The position numbers and the translations under genes were made by a program. Below are positions 51,613-61,498 of a stretch of 64,000 nt of DNA, piece after piece. Under the pieces are notes generated by a model, which was given only the letters and a program-made list of their open reading frames with translations, ran no database searches and was not told where the DNA came from. Within the stretch, counting starts at the first letter, position 1; the number at the start of each line of letters is the position of its first letter. The stretch covers positions 4,774,001 to 4,838,000 of the forward strand of contig NZ_CP089932.1 in NCBI RefSeq assembly GCF_021365465.1, written 5' to 3'. This DNA comes from Erwinia tracheiphila (GTDB lineage Bacteria > Pseudomonadota > Gammaproteobacteria > Enterobacterales > Enterobacteriaceae).

Positions 51613-52871
51613 TGCCAGACGCCTTTGGTATCAACCAGCCACGGGGAGGTAATGCGGTCACGGGCGGTTGCTTTAAACTGCGCATGATCCACCAGCATCA
51701 CCAGCACATCCGCCTGCTGAAGCGCATCGTCCAGCGGCACCAGTGTGGCTTTATCCATTAACGCTTGCGGCAGCTGATGGATATTCGGTTCGACCACCAG
51801 CGTACTGCCCGGATGCCAGTCAGCAATCATTGCTGCCACCTCCATCGCCGGGCTCTCGCGCACATCGCCAATATTCGGTTTAAATGCCAGCCCAAAGCAG
51901 GCAATGGTCAGCTCGCTGGCGCGCTTATCACTGGCAACCAGGCACGCCGCGACGGTGTTTTTCACCTGTTCCAGCACCCAGTGCGGTTTGGCATTGTTAA
52001 CTTCTCGGGCGGTGCGGATCAAACGGGCTTCCGCAGGGTTCTGAGCCACGATAAACCACGGGTCCACCGCGATACAGTGCCCCCCCACACCGGGCCCCGG
52101 CTGGAGAATATTGACACGGGGATGGCGGTTCGCCAGCGCGATCAGTTCCCATACATTGATTTGCTGTTCGGCACAAATCAGCGACAGTTCATTGGCAAAC
52201 GCGATATTGACATCGCGAAAGCTGTTTTCCGTCAGCTTGCACATCTCAGCTGTACGCGCGTTGGTCACCACACATTCACCTTCAAGGAAAATGTTGTAAA
52301 GCGCACAGGCCAGTTTTGCGCTGGTATCACTCATGCCACCAATCACCCGATCATTTTTGAACAGCTCAATCATGATTCGTCCCGGCAGTACGCGTTCAGG
52401 ACAGTAGGCAATATGGACATCGGCCTGCTCACCCACCTGCTGAGGAAAGCTTAAATCAGGACGCGCCGCCGCCAGCCAGTCTGCCATCTGCTCGGTGGTG
52501 CCCACGGGTGAGGTGGATTCAAGGATCACCAAATCTCCTTTTTTCAGCACGGGTGCAATCGACTCAGCAGCGGCTTTCACAAAGGCTAAATCAGGCTGGT
52601 GGCCTTCCTGAAAAGGCGTTGGCACCGCAATCAAAAACGCGTCGGCCGACACAGGACGCGTTGCCGCGCACAGCCAACCCTGTTCCACGGCTGCTTTCAC
52701 AACCCGATCAAGGTCAGGTTCAATGATGTGAATATCGCCGCGATTGATAGTATCAACCGCCAGTGCGTTGATATCGATGCCGATCACCGTTTTTTGCCGT
52801 GAGGCGAAAGCTGCTGCGGTAGGCAGGCCGATGTAACCCAGCCCAATTACTGATATGGTTCTGAAATTCAT
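51609..52871 (-). CDS. wecC: UDP-N-acetyl-D-mannosamine dehydrogenase WecC
   Basis: 420 residues. N-terminal Rossmann motif [18 protein letters not shown], catalytic Cys in [13 protein letters not shown]-terminal UDP-binding domain with [19 protein letters not shown]. Oxidises UDP-ManNAc to UDP-ManNAcA. Overlaps wecB by 4 bases. Confidence 0.97.
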   Translation of the reverse strand: MNFRTISVIGLGYIGLPTAAAFASRQKTVIGIDINALAVDTINRGDIHIIEPDLDRVVKAAVEQGWLCAATRPVSADAFLIAVPTPFQEGHQPDLAFVKAAAESIAPVLKKGDLVILESTSPVGTTEQMADWLAAARPDLSFPQQVGEQADVHIAYCPERVLPGRIMIELFKNDRVIGGMSDTSAKLACALYNIFLEGECVVTNARTAEMCKLTENSFRDVNIAFANELSLICAEQQINVWELIALANRHPRVNILQPGPGVGGHCIAVDPWFIVAQNPAEARLIRTAREVNNAKPHWVLEQVKNTVAACLVASDKRASELTIACFGLAFKPNIGDVRESPAMEVAAMIADWHPGSTLVVEPNIHQLPQALMDKATLVPLDDALQQADVLVMLVDHAQFKATARDRITSPWLVDTKGVWQ

Positions 52872-53998
52872 AAAGAAACCCGATTATCTTTAAGTGCCTG
52901 CACAATGCGCTGGCAGGCAAGTCCGTCGCCATAGGGGTTATGGGCACGGTTCATGGATTGATATGCTTCTTCATCCATCAGCAGGCGCGTGACCTCGCTG
53001 ACAATTTTCTTAACGTCGGTGCCAACCAGCCGGACCGTTCCTGCTTCAACGGCTTCGGGCCTTTCAGTGGTGTCCCGCATCACCAGCACCGGCTTGCCCA
53101 GCGAGGGCGCTTCTTCCTGGATACCACCTGAGTCGGTGAGGATCATCCAAGAACGTAGCATCAGGTAAACAAACGACAGGTATTCCTGCGGTTCAATAAG
53201 CACGATGTTGTCGATGTCCCGCAAAATACGATTAACTGGCTCGCTGACATTTGGATTGAGGTGTACCGGGTAAACAATCTGAGCATCAGGGTGGCGATGC
53301 GCAATTTCCGCCAGGGCGCTGCAAATGCGCTCAAATCCACCGCCAAAGCTTTCGCGTCGGTGTCCGGTGACCAGAATCATTTTTTTGCTTGCGTCGAGGA
53401 AAGGGTAACGCGCCGCCAGGCTGTTTCGCAGGGCATTATCGCTTAATACCCGGTCACGTACCCAAAACAAGGCATCGATCACCGTATTGCCGGTAACAAA
53501 CATACGGGCCGCCGGCAGGTTCTCCCGCAGCAGATTCTGCCTTGCGGTTTCGGTCGGAGTGAAATGATAAGAGGCAAGATGCCCGGTCAGTGTACGATTT
53601 GCCTCTTCCGGCCACGGGGAATAAAGATTGCCAGTGCGCAAACCCGCCTCAACATGGCCGACCGGAATCCGGTGATAGAAAGCGGCCAGGCCGGCAGCAA
53701 AGGTGGTGGTGGTGTCGCCATGAACCAGCACCACGTCCGGGGTAAACTCGTTAAATACCGCTTTTAACCCTTCGAGAATACGGCTGGCGATCTCAGTCAG
53801 GCCCTGTCCGGGGCGCATAATGTTGAGATCGTAGTCAGGCACGATGGCAAACAGCTGCAATACCTGATCCAACATCTCGCGGTGCTGTGCCGTCACGCAC
53901 AGCCGCGCTTCTATCTTGTCGTCCTGGGCGAGTGCGTGAACCAGAGGTGCCATTTTTATCGCTTCCGGGCGCGTGCCAAATACCGTCAATACTTTCAC
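52868..53998 (-). CDS. wecB: UDP-N-acetylglucosamine 2-epimerase WecB
   Basis: 376 residues, GT-B-like epimerase. [70 protein letters not shown] are present. Converts UDP-GlcNAc to UDP-ManNAc. Confidence 0.97.
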   Translation of the reverse strand: MKVLTVFGTRPEAIKMAPLVHALAQDDKIEARLCVTAQHREMLDQVLQLFAIVPDYDLNIMRPGQGLTEIASRILEGLKAVFNEFTPDVVLVHGDTTTTFAAGLAAFYHRIPVGHVEAGLRTGNLYSPWPEEANRTLTGHLASYHFTPTETARQNLLRENLPAARMFVTGNTVIDALFWVRDRVLSDNALRNSLAARYPFLDASKKMILVTGHRRESFGGGFERICSALAEIAHRHPDAQIVYPVHLNPNVSEPVNRILRDIDNIVLIEPQEYLSFVYLMLRSWMILTDSGGIQEEAPSLGKPVLVMRDTTERPEAVEAGTVRLVGTDVKKIVSEVTRLLMDEEAYQSMNRAHNPYGDGLACQRIVQALKDNRVSL

Positions 53999-54047
53999 TG
54001 TTGCTCTCTTTCACGCGTCTGTTTAGTCATGCCTGATTTACCAACGT

Positions 54048-55076
54048 TCAAGCGCGACGCCGACGCACCAGCGCAGTCCCTGCGCCAGTCAAGGCACCCA
54101 CCGCACCCCACATCACCATCAAAAATACGCAGCGCGGGCTGTCGCGCTTTGCAGGTTCTTCCGGCGTACGCAGATAGCGCCAGGTCTTGAACGTGTTCAC
54201 CAGCGTCGGTCCGACATTCAGGGTATTCAGCATGGCTTTATTTTGATCATAGTCGATATCGTAATCCGGCCCGCTGGCCTGTAAATTCTCAAGCCGGGCC
54301 TGGAGCACGGCTCGCCCCAGTAAAAACAGTTCAGAGTCTGGTAGCTGTTCAGAAGGCATATTGCTTTTCGCCTGTTCAAGCCCTTGTTGCTGCAAAATTT
54401 TCAATGCCTGCTGCACACTGTTGACCTGGCGACCGTAGATGGCTTTTGCCACCGCCTCCTGCCGCTTAACCTGCGCTTTCAGCTGCACCGTGCGAGCCGA
54501 CCATGCGCCCGCCAGTTCTTCATTGAGATGGGCAGCGGCACGTTGGTTGGCAAAAACGACATATTGACGCAGCAGGTTGTTAGCATCAGGGGCCGTTTCA
54601 GCCACCAGCCTGACGGTATCATTGAGGTTTTTGGCCGAGTCAGCAGGCTGAAATTGTATGTCAGCAATCAGCTCATCCAGTAACATAGCGTCCTTACTGG
54701 CGTTGCCAGTTTGGTGTTTTTTGTAATAATCCGACTGCAACCAGAAGTCACGACGGGTATCGTACGACGAGAGTTGCATGACAAACTCTCGATAAACTCC
54801 ATCGCTGACCGAGGGCGCAATAAAGGTATTGTTGTTATTTCGGGAATCAAGATTATTCAGAAATTGCTGCTGCGAATAGAAACCACTCATCATATTAACC
54901 GTTGGCCGATCAGTGATGGCAGTGGTGCTCCATTGCGGCGTGACCAGCAGCGACCAGATGTAAGCCAATAGCGCAAATATGAGCGCCACACCGATGATCC
55001 AACGCTTACCGTGCCACAGCGCGCAACAAAGCCCACGGATATCCAGCTCGTTATCTGCAACGTCAGGATGCATCAT
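54048..55076 (-). CDS. wzzE: ECA chain-length regulator WzzE
   Basis: 342 residues, two membrane helices flanking a periplasmic coiled domain. N-terminal ELDIRGLCCALWHGKRWIIG and the second helix after RTPEEPAKRDSP are typical of Wzz copolymerases. Sets ECA modal length. 49 bases before wecB. Confidence 0.94.
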   Translation of the reverse strand: MMHPDVADNELDIRGLCCALWHGKRWIIGVALIFALLAYIWSLLVTPQWSTTAITDRPTVNMMSGFYSQQQFLNNLDSRNNNNTFIAPSVSDGVYREFVMQLSSYDTRRDFWLQSDYYKKHQTGNASKDAMLLDELIADIQFQPADSAKNLNDTVRLVAETAPDANNLLRQYVVFANQRAAAHLNEELAGAWSARTVQLKAQVKRQEAVAKAIYGRQVNSVQQALKILQQQGLEQAKSNMPSEQLPDSELFLLGRAVLQARLENLQASGPDYDIDYDQNKAMLNTLNVGPTLVNTFKTWRYLRTPEEPAKRDSPRCVFLMVMWGAVGALTGAGTALVRRRRA

Positions 55077-55130
55077 ACTTGGTATTCCTTGTTTTCAGGG
55101 TAATGAGTTTTTTCAGACTCGCGATGGGGG

Positions 55131-56210
55131 CTAATTTACCCGGCGCAATCGCCGTTTTACTCTTTTTATCAATCTCGCCACTCGCCATGCCCGTTTGATG
55201 CAGTAGCCATAAAGCATAAAAGCGACCAGGTAAAACGCCAGCATTAACCATTCAGGTACAAAGCTCAGGGATTCGCACAGCACACCAATTCCAGCCAACA
55301 ATGCTGCCGCAAGGGTTATCAAAAAACAGGCCTGTTTTGAGGTAAAGCCTGCCCGCATAATCAGGTGATGGATATGCTGGCGATCGGCAGAAAAAGGACT
55401 CATCCCTTTGCTTAATCGACGGTACATGATGGCCACCATATCCATGAGCGGAATGGCTATCAGCCACAGCGCAGTGACCGGCGTAATAGGATGATATTGA
55501 CCCTGGGTTGCTTCAAGCAGGATCCAGATAATGGTGAAACCAATCAGCGTACTGCCCGCATCACCCATAAATACTTTGTAACGGCCACCAAATGCGCCAA
55601 GATTTAGCAGGATATAGGGCACAATCGCGGCGATCATGGCAAAGCACCACATTGCCAGACTTTGTTGTCCACCCAGCAAAAGGATGATGCCCATCGCAAG
55701 GAAGGTCACACAGGAAAGTCCACCCAGCAGACCGTCAATGCCATCTACCATGTTAAATGCGTTAATGGCGGCCCAGACCGCAAACAGCGTTAATACGTAG
55801 CCGAACGGCCCCACCACCAGTTCCCAGGGACCAAAGATATAACCGAGACTCAGCAAATAGAGTTTGCCCACACTCATCATCACCACGGCAATTGCCGCCT
55901 GAACGAAGGCGCGAATCTTTACGCTGATATCAAAGCGATCATCCAGCGCGCCAACCAGAACAAGCACACCTGCACAGCTCAGATACAGCAGGAAATGGGG
56001 AATATAGTAGTTAGTAATGATAAAACCAAAACAGATTCCAGCAAAAACAGAGATGCCCCCCACCAGAGGAATGACGCCCTGGTGGCGCTTGCGGTAGTTT
56101 GGTTTATCTACCAGGCCAATACGTTTTGCTACTTTACGGGCGAAGAAAAGAAAAACGAGTGAAAACAAAAAAATTAAAGCAAGCTCCGTACTCATATTGA
56201 GTAAATTCAC
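55131..56210 (-). CDS. wecA: UDP-GlcNAc:undecaprenyl-phosphate GlcNAc-1-P transferase WecA
   Basis: 359 residues from the GTG at 56210 (NLLNMSTELALIFLFSLVF follows); E. coli wecA also starts with GTG after a similar GAGAGCTGGTTAAT. An ATG five codons downstream is the alternative. About 11 membrane helices; motifs NAFNMVDGIDGLLGG, VFMGDAGSTLIGF and DRQHIHHLIMRAG. Makes lipid I, the first step of ECA and often of O-antigen. First gene of the wec cluster. Confidence 0.95.
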   Translation of the reverse strand: MNLLNMSTELALIFLFSLVFLFFARKVAKRIGLVDKPNYRKRHQGVIPLVGGISVFAGICFGFIITNYYIPHFLLYLSCAGVLVLVGALDDRFDISVKIRAFVQAAIAVVMMSVGKLYLLSLGYIFGPWELVVGPFGYVLTLFAVWAAINAFNMVDGIDGLLGGLSCVTFLAMGIILLLGGQQSLAMWCFAMIAAIVPYILLNLGAFGGRYKVFMGDAGSTLIGFTIIWILLEATQGQYHPITPVTALWLIAIPLMDMVAIMYRRLSKGMSPFSADRQHIHHLIMRAGFTSKQACFLITLAAALLAGIGVLCESLSFVPEWLMLAFYLVAFMLYGYCIKRAWRVARLIKRVKRRLRRVN

Positions 56211-56384
56211 ATTAACCAGCTCTCTGCTAAGAATCTCGCACAATTTTAGGCAATTTACATGCCATTAACATCTGCTCAAATCTGATTTCCATAGTGCTTC
56301 AGTATGAAAACAGCCCCTGACTGTCTTTTATGCTGAGTTGCACCTTGTTGTTCTCCAGTCGCGTAATCGTATAGCTCACCAAAG

Positions 56385-56409
56385 AAAAACACCACGTCTG
56401 TGCGTGGCG
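56385..56409 (-). terminator. Terminator of rho
   Basis: Minus strand CGCCACG-CACAGA-CGTGGTG followed by TTTTT, about 115 bases past the rho stop and before wecA. Confidence 0.8.
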
Positions 56410-56524
56410 TTCATTGGGTTTTATTGCTTTTTCTGCTGTTGCTCTGAGTATTTCCAGATAAAAAGCCCAGAAGATGGAAGGAGGTGCCCCCCTTTTTCCC
56501 CATTTTCTGATCGTACTGAAAGCC

Positions 56525-57784
56525 TCAGGAACGCTTCATCATGTCAAAAAACTCATCGTTGGTTTTTGTCATGGCCAGCTTGTTAATGAGGAACTCCATC
56601 GCATCGATTTCGCCCATCGGGTGGATGATTTTACGAAGGATCCACATTTTTTGCAGTTCTTCCGAGCTGGTGAGCAACTCTTCTTTACGGGTACCAGAAC
56701 GGTTGTAATCAATCGCCGGGAATACACGCTTCTCAGCGATTTTACGCGCCAGATGCAGTTCCATGTTACCCGTACCTTTAAACTCTTCGTAGATGACTTC
56801 ATCCATTTTCGAGCCGGTATCAACCAGCGCTGTTGCGATGATGGTCAGGCTACCGCCCTCTTCCACGTTACGCGCAGCACCAAAGAAACGTTTTGGACGG
56901 TGTAAGGCATTGGCATCCACACCACCGGTCAGAACTTTACCGGAAGCGGGTACAACGGTGTTGTAAGCACGGGCAAGACGGGTAATGGAGTCGAGCAGGA
57001 TGATCACATCTTTTTTGTGCTCCACCAGACGTTTAGCCTTTTCTATTACCATCTCAGCAACTTGCACATGGCGGGAAGCCGGCTCATCAAAGGTAGAGGC
57101 GATAACTTCACCTTTCACCAGACGTTGCATCTCGGTTACTTCTTCCGGGCGCTCGTCAATCAGCAATACCATTAGTACACAGTCTGGATGGTTGTAGGCA
57201 ATGCTTTGTGCAATGTTCTGCAGCAGCATGGTTTTACCCGCTTTTGGCGGGGCGACGATCAGTCCACGTTGACCGCGACCGATTGGCGAAGCCAGATCCA
57301 GCACGCGAGCGGTTAAATCTTCTGTTGAACCATTCCCACGCTCCATACGCAAGCGTGAATTAGCATGCAGTGGCGTCAGGTTTTCAAACAGGATTTTGCT
57401 ACGGGCGTTTTCCGGTTTGTCGTAGTTAACTTCATTAACCTTCAGCAAAGCAAAATAGCGCTCACCTTCTTTCGGTGGACGAATTTTACCGGAAATGGTG
57501 TCACCAGTGCGGAGGTTGAAGCGGCGAATTTGGCTGGGAGAAACGTAAATATCATCTGGACCGGCAAGGTAGGAGCTGTCTGCAGAACGGAGGAATCCAA
57601 ATCCATCCTGCAATATCTCCAACACACCATCGCCGAAGATATCTTCGCCACTCTTAGCATGCTGTTTAAGGATGGCGAAAATTATATCCTGCTTACGCAT
57701 ACGCGCCAGGTTTTCCAGCCCCATGTTTTCGCCGAGGGTAATCAGGTCAGAAACCGGCGTATTCTTTAGTTCGGTAAGATTCAT
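56525..57784 (-). CDS. rho: Transcription termination factor Rho
   Basis: 419 residues, full length. N-terminal RNA-binding cold-shock-like domain (about 48-125, with GFGFLRS), Walker [17 protein letters not shown], Walker [17 protein letters not shown], arginine finger region [21 protein letters not shown]. Hexameric RNA-dependent ATPase that ends transcription at rut sites. Confidence 0.99.
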   Translation of the reverse strand: MNLTELKNTPVSDLITLGENMGLENLARMRKQDIIFAILKQHAKSGEDIFGDGVLEILQDGFGFLRSADSSYLAGPDDIYVSPSQIRRFNLRTGDTISGKIRPPKEGERYFALLKVNEVNYDKPENARSKILFENLTPLHANSRLRMERGNGSTEDLTARVLDLASPIGRGQRGLIVAPPKAGKTMLLQNIAQSIAYNHPDCVLMVLLIDERPEEVTEMQRLVKGEVIASTFDEPASRHVQVAEMVIEKAKRLVEHKKDVIILLDSITRLARAYNTVVPASGKVLTGGVDANALHRPKRFFGAARNVEEGGSLTIIATALVDTGSKMDEVIYEEFKGTGNMELHLARKIAEKRVFPAIDYNRSGTRKEELLTSSEELQKMWILRKIIHPMGEIDAMEFLINKLAMTKTNDEFFDMMKRS

Positions 57785-58023
57785 AATGGTGGGTTCTTAA
57801 ACTCGGGGGAAATCTCGAAATGTTTGTTGTAAGTGGTATGGCAAAAAATCCATGCCTGCTAATAGTTTTCTTATTCTGTCTCCCAACGATGACGTGTAAG
57901 AAAACGTGCATCCGAAACGAGGAGACGGTAATGGATAAGAGGCCGAAATACTAATGATACTAACCGTCAGGTTGCTGAATTTTGTAATATAAGGATAGAT
58001 ACAGCGTCCAACAAGAAGTAATT

Positions 58024-58104
58024 TTAAGATTCAAAATTCAGGTAAGCGCAAGCATGAAGTGCACTATTCATTGATCTTACCTGCTTTAAGATCGCGCTCA
58101 ACAT
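58024..58104 (-). CDS. Possible leader peptide upstream of rho
   Basis: 26-residue frame on the minus strand from ATG 58104 to TAA 58024, containing VRSMNSALHACAYLNFES. An internal ATG at its residue 12 has AGG about 8 bases upstream. It occupies the position of rhoL but I see no clear similarity. Speculative. Confidence 0.25.
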   Translation of the reverse strand: MLSAILKQVRSMNSALHACAYLNFES

Positions 58105-58202
58105 AAAAATCCAAGAAAGTTTATTCGCGCCCGAAAGACATAAGTTCAAACTAACATGCCTGATGACAAACGTCCAGATGTGAGTCGAAAATATAGCAGG
58201 CA

Positions 58203-58228
58203 CCTGACAAGTCCGATTCGCTGTCAGG
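58203..58228 (-). terminator. Hairpin after trxA
   Basis: CCTGACA and TGTCAGG pair around a 12-base loop 14 bases past the trxA stop. No long T-run. Confidence 0.5.
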
Positions 58229-58242
58229 CACCGGAGAGAATC

Positions 58243-58575
58243 TTATTCCAGATTAGCGTTGAGGAATTCTTTCAGTTGGCCTTTGGAAAGCGCCCCAACT
58301 TTCGTCGCCACTACTTTACCATTTTTGAAAAGCAGCAGGGTTGGAATACCACGAATACCATATTTTGGTGCTGTACCTGGATTTTCGTCGATATTCAGTT
58401 TTGCGATTGTCAGTCTGCCATCGTATTCTTCAGCAACTTCATTGAGAATAGGGGCAATCATTTTGCATGGGCCACACCATTCTGCCCAGAAGTCGACCAG
58501 CGTTAAACCTTCTGCTTTTAATACGTCGGTTTCAAAACTGTCGTCGGCCAGGTGAACAATTCTATCGCTGCTCAT
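58243..58575 (-). CDS. trxA: Thioredoxin 1
   Basis: 110 residues. Active site WCGPCK in [14 protein letters not shown], with cis-Pro in RGIPTLLLF. Reduces protein disulfides, including ribonucleotide reductase, in the cytoplasm. Divergent from rhlB, upstream of rho. Confidence 0.98.
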   Translation of the reverse strand: MSSDRIVHLADDSFETDVLKAEGLTLVDFWAEWCGPCKMIAPILNEVAEEYDGRLTIAKLNIDENPGTAPKYGIRGIPTLLLFKNGKVVATKVGALSKGQLKEFLNANLE

Positions 58576-58692
58576 GTCTTACTCCAAAAGATTAGGGCTG
58601 GCAGGTAGGCGTTAACTTTGCCGACCTGGTTTGATTTTATTTCACCGGATACGCTTTCGTAAAGCAATAGTAAACTGATACTCTACCACACT

Positions 58693-59982
58693 ATGAGCAA
58701 AACACACTTAACCGAACAGAAGTTTTCCGACTTCGCCCTGCACCCTAAGGTTATTGAGGCCCTTGAAAATAAAGGCTTTCATTATTGCACGCCTATTCAG
58801 GCGTTGGCACTCCCTCTCACGCTCTCAGGACGTGATATAGCGGGACAGGCGCAAACCGGTACTGGCAAAACAATGGCGTTTCTGACGTCAACGTTCCATC
58901 ATCTTCTTTCTCGCCCGGCTGTGGCAGACCGCGAGGTCAACCAGCCACGTGCGCTGATTCTTGCGCCGACCCGTGAACTGGCGGTGCAGATCCATGCTGA
59001 CGCCGAGCCGCTGGCACAGGTGACGGGCCTGAAATGCGGGCTGGCCTATGGCGGCAATGGCTATGATAAGCAACTAAAAGTGCTGGAAAGTGGCGTTGAT
59101 ATTCTGATTGGCACCACGGGCAGACTTATCGACTACACCAAACAAAATCACGTCAACTTAGGCGCTATCCAGGTTGTGGTGCTTGACGAAGCAGACCGAA
59201 TGTTTGATCTCGGTTTTATAAAAGATATCCGCTGGTTGTTCCGTCTGATGCCTTCTGCTGAACAGCGCCTCAACATGCTTTTCTCTGCCACGCTGTCTTT
59301 CCGGGTTCGCGAGCTGGCTTTTGAAAATATGAACAACGCCGAATACGTGGAAGTTGAGCCAGAGCAGAAAACCGGGCACCGCATTAAAGAAGAGCTTTTT
59401 TACCCTTCCAACGAAGAAAAAATGCGTCTTCTGCAAACTTTGCTGGAAGAAGAATGGCCGGAACGCGCCATTATCTTTGCTAACACCAGACATCGCTGTG
59501 AAGATATCTGGGGCCATCTGGCTGCTGATGGTCACCGTGTAGGATTGCTGACCGGCGATGTCGCTCAAAAGAAACGCCTGCGTATTCTTGATGATTTTAC
59601 CAAGGGTGATGTAGATATTCTGGTGGCAACTGACGTAGCAGCTCGTGGTCTGCATATTCCCGCAGTTACTCACGTCTTCAACTATGACCTGCCGGATGAC
59701 CGTGAAGACTATGTTCACCGCATTGGTCGTACCGGACGTGCGGGTGCAAATGGCCACTCTATCAGCCTGGCGTGCGAAGAATACGCGCTGAATCTGCCCG
59801 CAATTGAAGAATATATCGGCCACAGTATCAGCGTAAGCCGTTATAACAGCGATGCACTCATGAATGATTTACCGCCGCCTAAGCGGCTAACACGAAATCG
59901 TTCAGGTAACGGTCCACGTCGTGGTGGAACCAATAATCGCCGCAGCGCACCCCGCAACGCCAATCGTCAACGTTCAGGTTAA
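58693..59982 (+). CDS. rhlB: DEAD-box RNA helicase RhlB
   Basis: 429 residues. Q motif [14 protein letters not shown], Walker [26 protein letters not shown] box [14 protein letters not shown], and [10 protein letters not shown]. Basic Arg/Gly/Asn-rich tail (from about 395) for RNA and RNase E contacts. Helicase of the RNA degradosome. Confidence 0.98.
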   Translation: MSKTHLTEQKFSDFALHPKVIEALENKGFHYCTPIQALALPLTLSGRDIAGQAQTGTGKTMAFLTSTFHHLLSRPAVADREVNQPRALILAPTRELAVQIHADAEPLAQVTGLKCGLAYGGNGYDKQLKVLESGVDILIGTTGRLIDYTKQNHVNLGAIQVVVLDEADRMFDLGFIKDIRWLFRLMPSAEQRLNMLFSATLSFRVRELAFENMNNAEYVEVEPEQKTGHRIKEELFYPSNEEKMRLLQTLLEEEWPERAIIFANTRHRCEDIWGHLAADGHRVGLLTGDVAQKKRLRILDDFTKGDVDILVATDVAARGLHIPAVTHVFNYDLPDDREDYVHRIGRTGRAGANGHSISLACEEYALNLPAIEEYIGHSISVSRYNSDALMNDLPPPKRLTRNRSGNGPRRGGTNNRRSAPRNANRQRSG

Positions 59983-59988
59983 ACTGCC

Positions 59989-61473
59989 ATGCAAAGCGCA
60001 TCATCGCTTTATGCTGCGATAGATTTAGGATCTAACAGCTTTCATATGTCGGTAGTGCGCGAAGTGGCAGACAATGTCCAGACTCTGGTGCGCATCAAAC
60101 GTAAAGTGCGGCTGGCCGCAGGCCTTAACAGCGAGAATCAACTTTCTGATGAGGCGATGGAACGTGGCTGGCAGTGCTTACGCCTGTTTTCCGAGCAGTT
60201 ACAGGATATCCCGCCAGAACGAATCCGCGTGGTCGCAACGGCAACATTGCGTCTGGCGGCAAATGCTGCAATTTTTTTGCAAAAAGCGCAGCAGATTCTT
60301 AATTGTCCGGTGAATGTTATCAGCGGTGAAGAAGAAGCTCGCCTGATTTATCAAGGCGTGGCACACACCACCGGTGGTTCAGATAAGCGCCTCGTGGTGG
60401 ATATTGGCGGTGGCAGTACCGAGCTGGTCACCGGCAGCGGTTCACAGACCACGTCTCTGTTTAGCCTGTCAATGGGCTGCGTCACCTGGCTCGAACGCTA
60501 TTTTGGCAACCGCTATCTGACAAAAGATAATTTTTCCCAGGCCGAACAGGCCGCGCGCGATATTATCCGTCCAACCGTCGACCCATTGCGTGAGCAAGGC
60601 TGGCAGGTTTGCGTTGGCGCATCCGGCACGGTTCAGGCTCTGCAAGAAATCATGATCGCTCAGGGCATGGACGAGCGAATCACATTAAACAAACTTCAAC
60701 AGCTCAAACAACGTGCTATCCAGTGCGGAAAGCTTGAAGAGTTGGAAATTGAAGGGCTGACGCTGGAACGGGCATTAGTTTTTCCCAGCGGCCTGTCAAT
60801 CCTGATTGCTATTTTCGTTGAACTTAACATTACCAGCATGACGCTGGCAGGCGGAGCATTACGTGAAGGTATGGTTTACGGGATGCTGAATTTACCCACG
60901 GAACATGATATTCGCAATCGCACACTGCATAATGTCCAGCGGCGTTTCAATATCGATGCTGAACAGGCAGAACGCGTACGTCTGCTGGCTGAAAGTCTAT
61001 TCCGGCAGGTGAGCCAGCGCTGGCAACTGGATGAACGCTGTCGCGAATTGCTCAATAGCGCCTGTCTGCTCCATGAAATTGGCCTCAGCGTTGACTTCAG
61101 GCAAGCGCCGCAGCATGCAGCCTACCTTGTACGACACCTTGATCTTCCGGGCTTTACTCCAGCGCAGAAAAAACTGCTGGCTACCTTACTGCAAAATCAG
61201 GGAAACAGCATCGACCTGGCCCTGTTTAGCCAGCAAAACACGGTGCCGCCACGTACAGCAGAAAAGCTGTGCTGCCTGCTAAGGCTGGCAATTATCCTCG
61301 CCAGCCGACGCCGTGATGACACCTTACCCGCCGTACAACTTCATGCCGATAATGATGCTCTCCATGTGACACTGCCTGCCGGTTGGCTGCCCGCCCATCC
61401 TTTAAGAGCGGAACTGCTTGAACAGGAGCGTCACTGGCAAAGCTATGTGCGCTGGACGCTAAACGTTCACTGA
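59989..61473 (+). CDS. gppA: Guanosine pentaphosphate phosphatase / exopolyphosphatase GppA
   Basis: 494 residues, Ppx/GppA family. [48 protein letters not shown] and a C-terminal HD-like domain ([11 protein letters not shown]). Converts pppGpp to ppGpp. 6 bases after rhlB, so probably cotranscribed. Confidence 0.97.
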   Translation: MQSASSLYAAIDLGSNSFHMSVVREVADNVQTLVRIKRKVRLAAGLNSENQLSDEAMERGWQCLRLFSEQLQDIPPERIRVVATATLRLAANAAIFLQKAQQILNCPVNVISGEEEARLIYQGVAHTTGGSDKRLVVDIGGGSTELVTGSGSQTTSLFSLSMGCVTWLERYFGNRYLTKDNFSQAEQAARDIIRPTVDPLREQGWQVCVGASGTVQALQEIMIAQGMDERITLNKLQQLKQRAIQCGKLEELEIEGLTLERALVFPSGLSILIAIFVELNITSMTLAGGALREGMVYGMLNLPTEHDIRNRTLHNVQRRFNIDAEQAERVRLLAESLFRQVSQRWQLDERCRELLNSACLLHEIGLSVDFRQAPQHAAYLVRHLDLPGFTPAQKKLLATLLQNQGNSIDLALFSQQNTVPPRTAEKLCCLLRLAIILASRRRDDTLPAVQLHADNDALHVTLPAGWLPAHPLRAELLEQERHWQSYVRWTLNVH

Positions 61474-61498
61474 ATACTGTCAGGCCCGGGCCTGCTTA

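Larger units (their letters stand above)
57785..58242 (-). promoter_or_regulatory. Long rho leader region
   Basis: 458 bases between trxA and rho. In E. coli rho is autoregulated by Rho-dependent attenuation in a long leader encoding the small peptide RhoL. No RhoL match was recognised; the best short frame is 58024-58104. A promoter could not be pinpointed. Confidence 0.5.

Noticed and set aside
61481..61494. Palindrome CAGGCCCGGGCCTG as a terminator of gppA
   Set aside because: It is a perfect palindrome without loop space and without a T-run; position alone is not enough.
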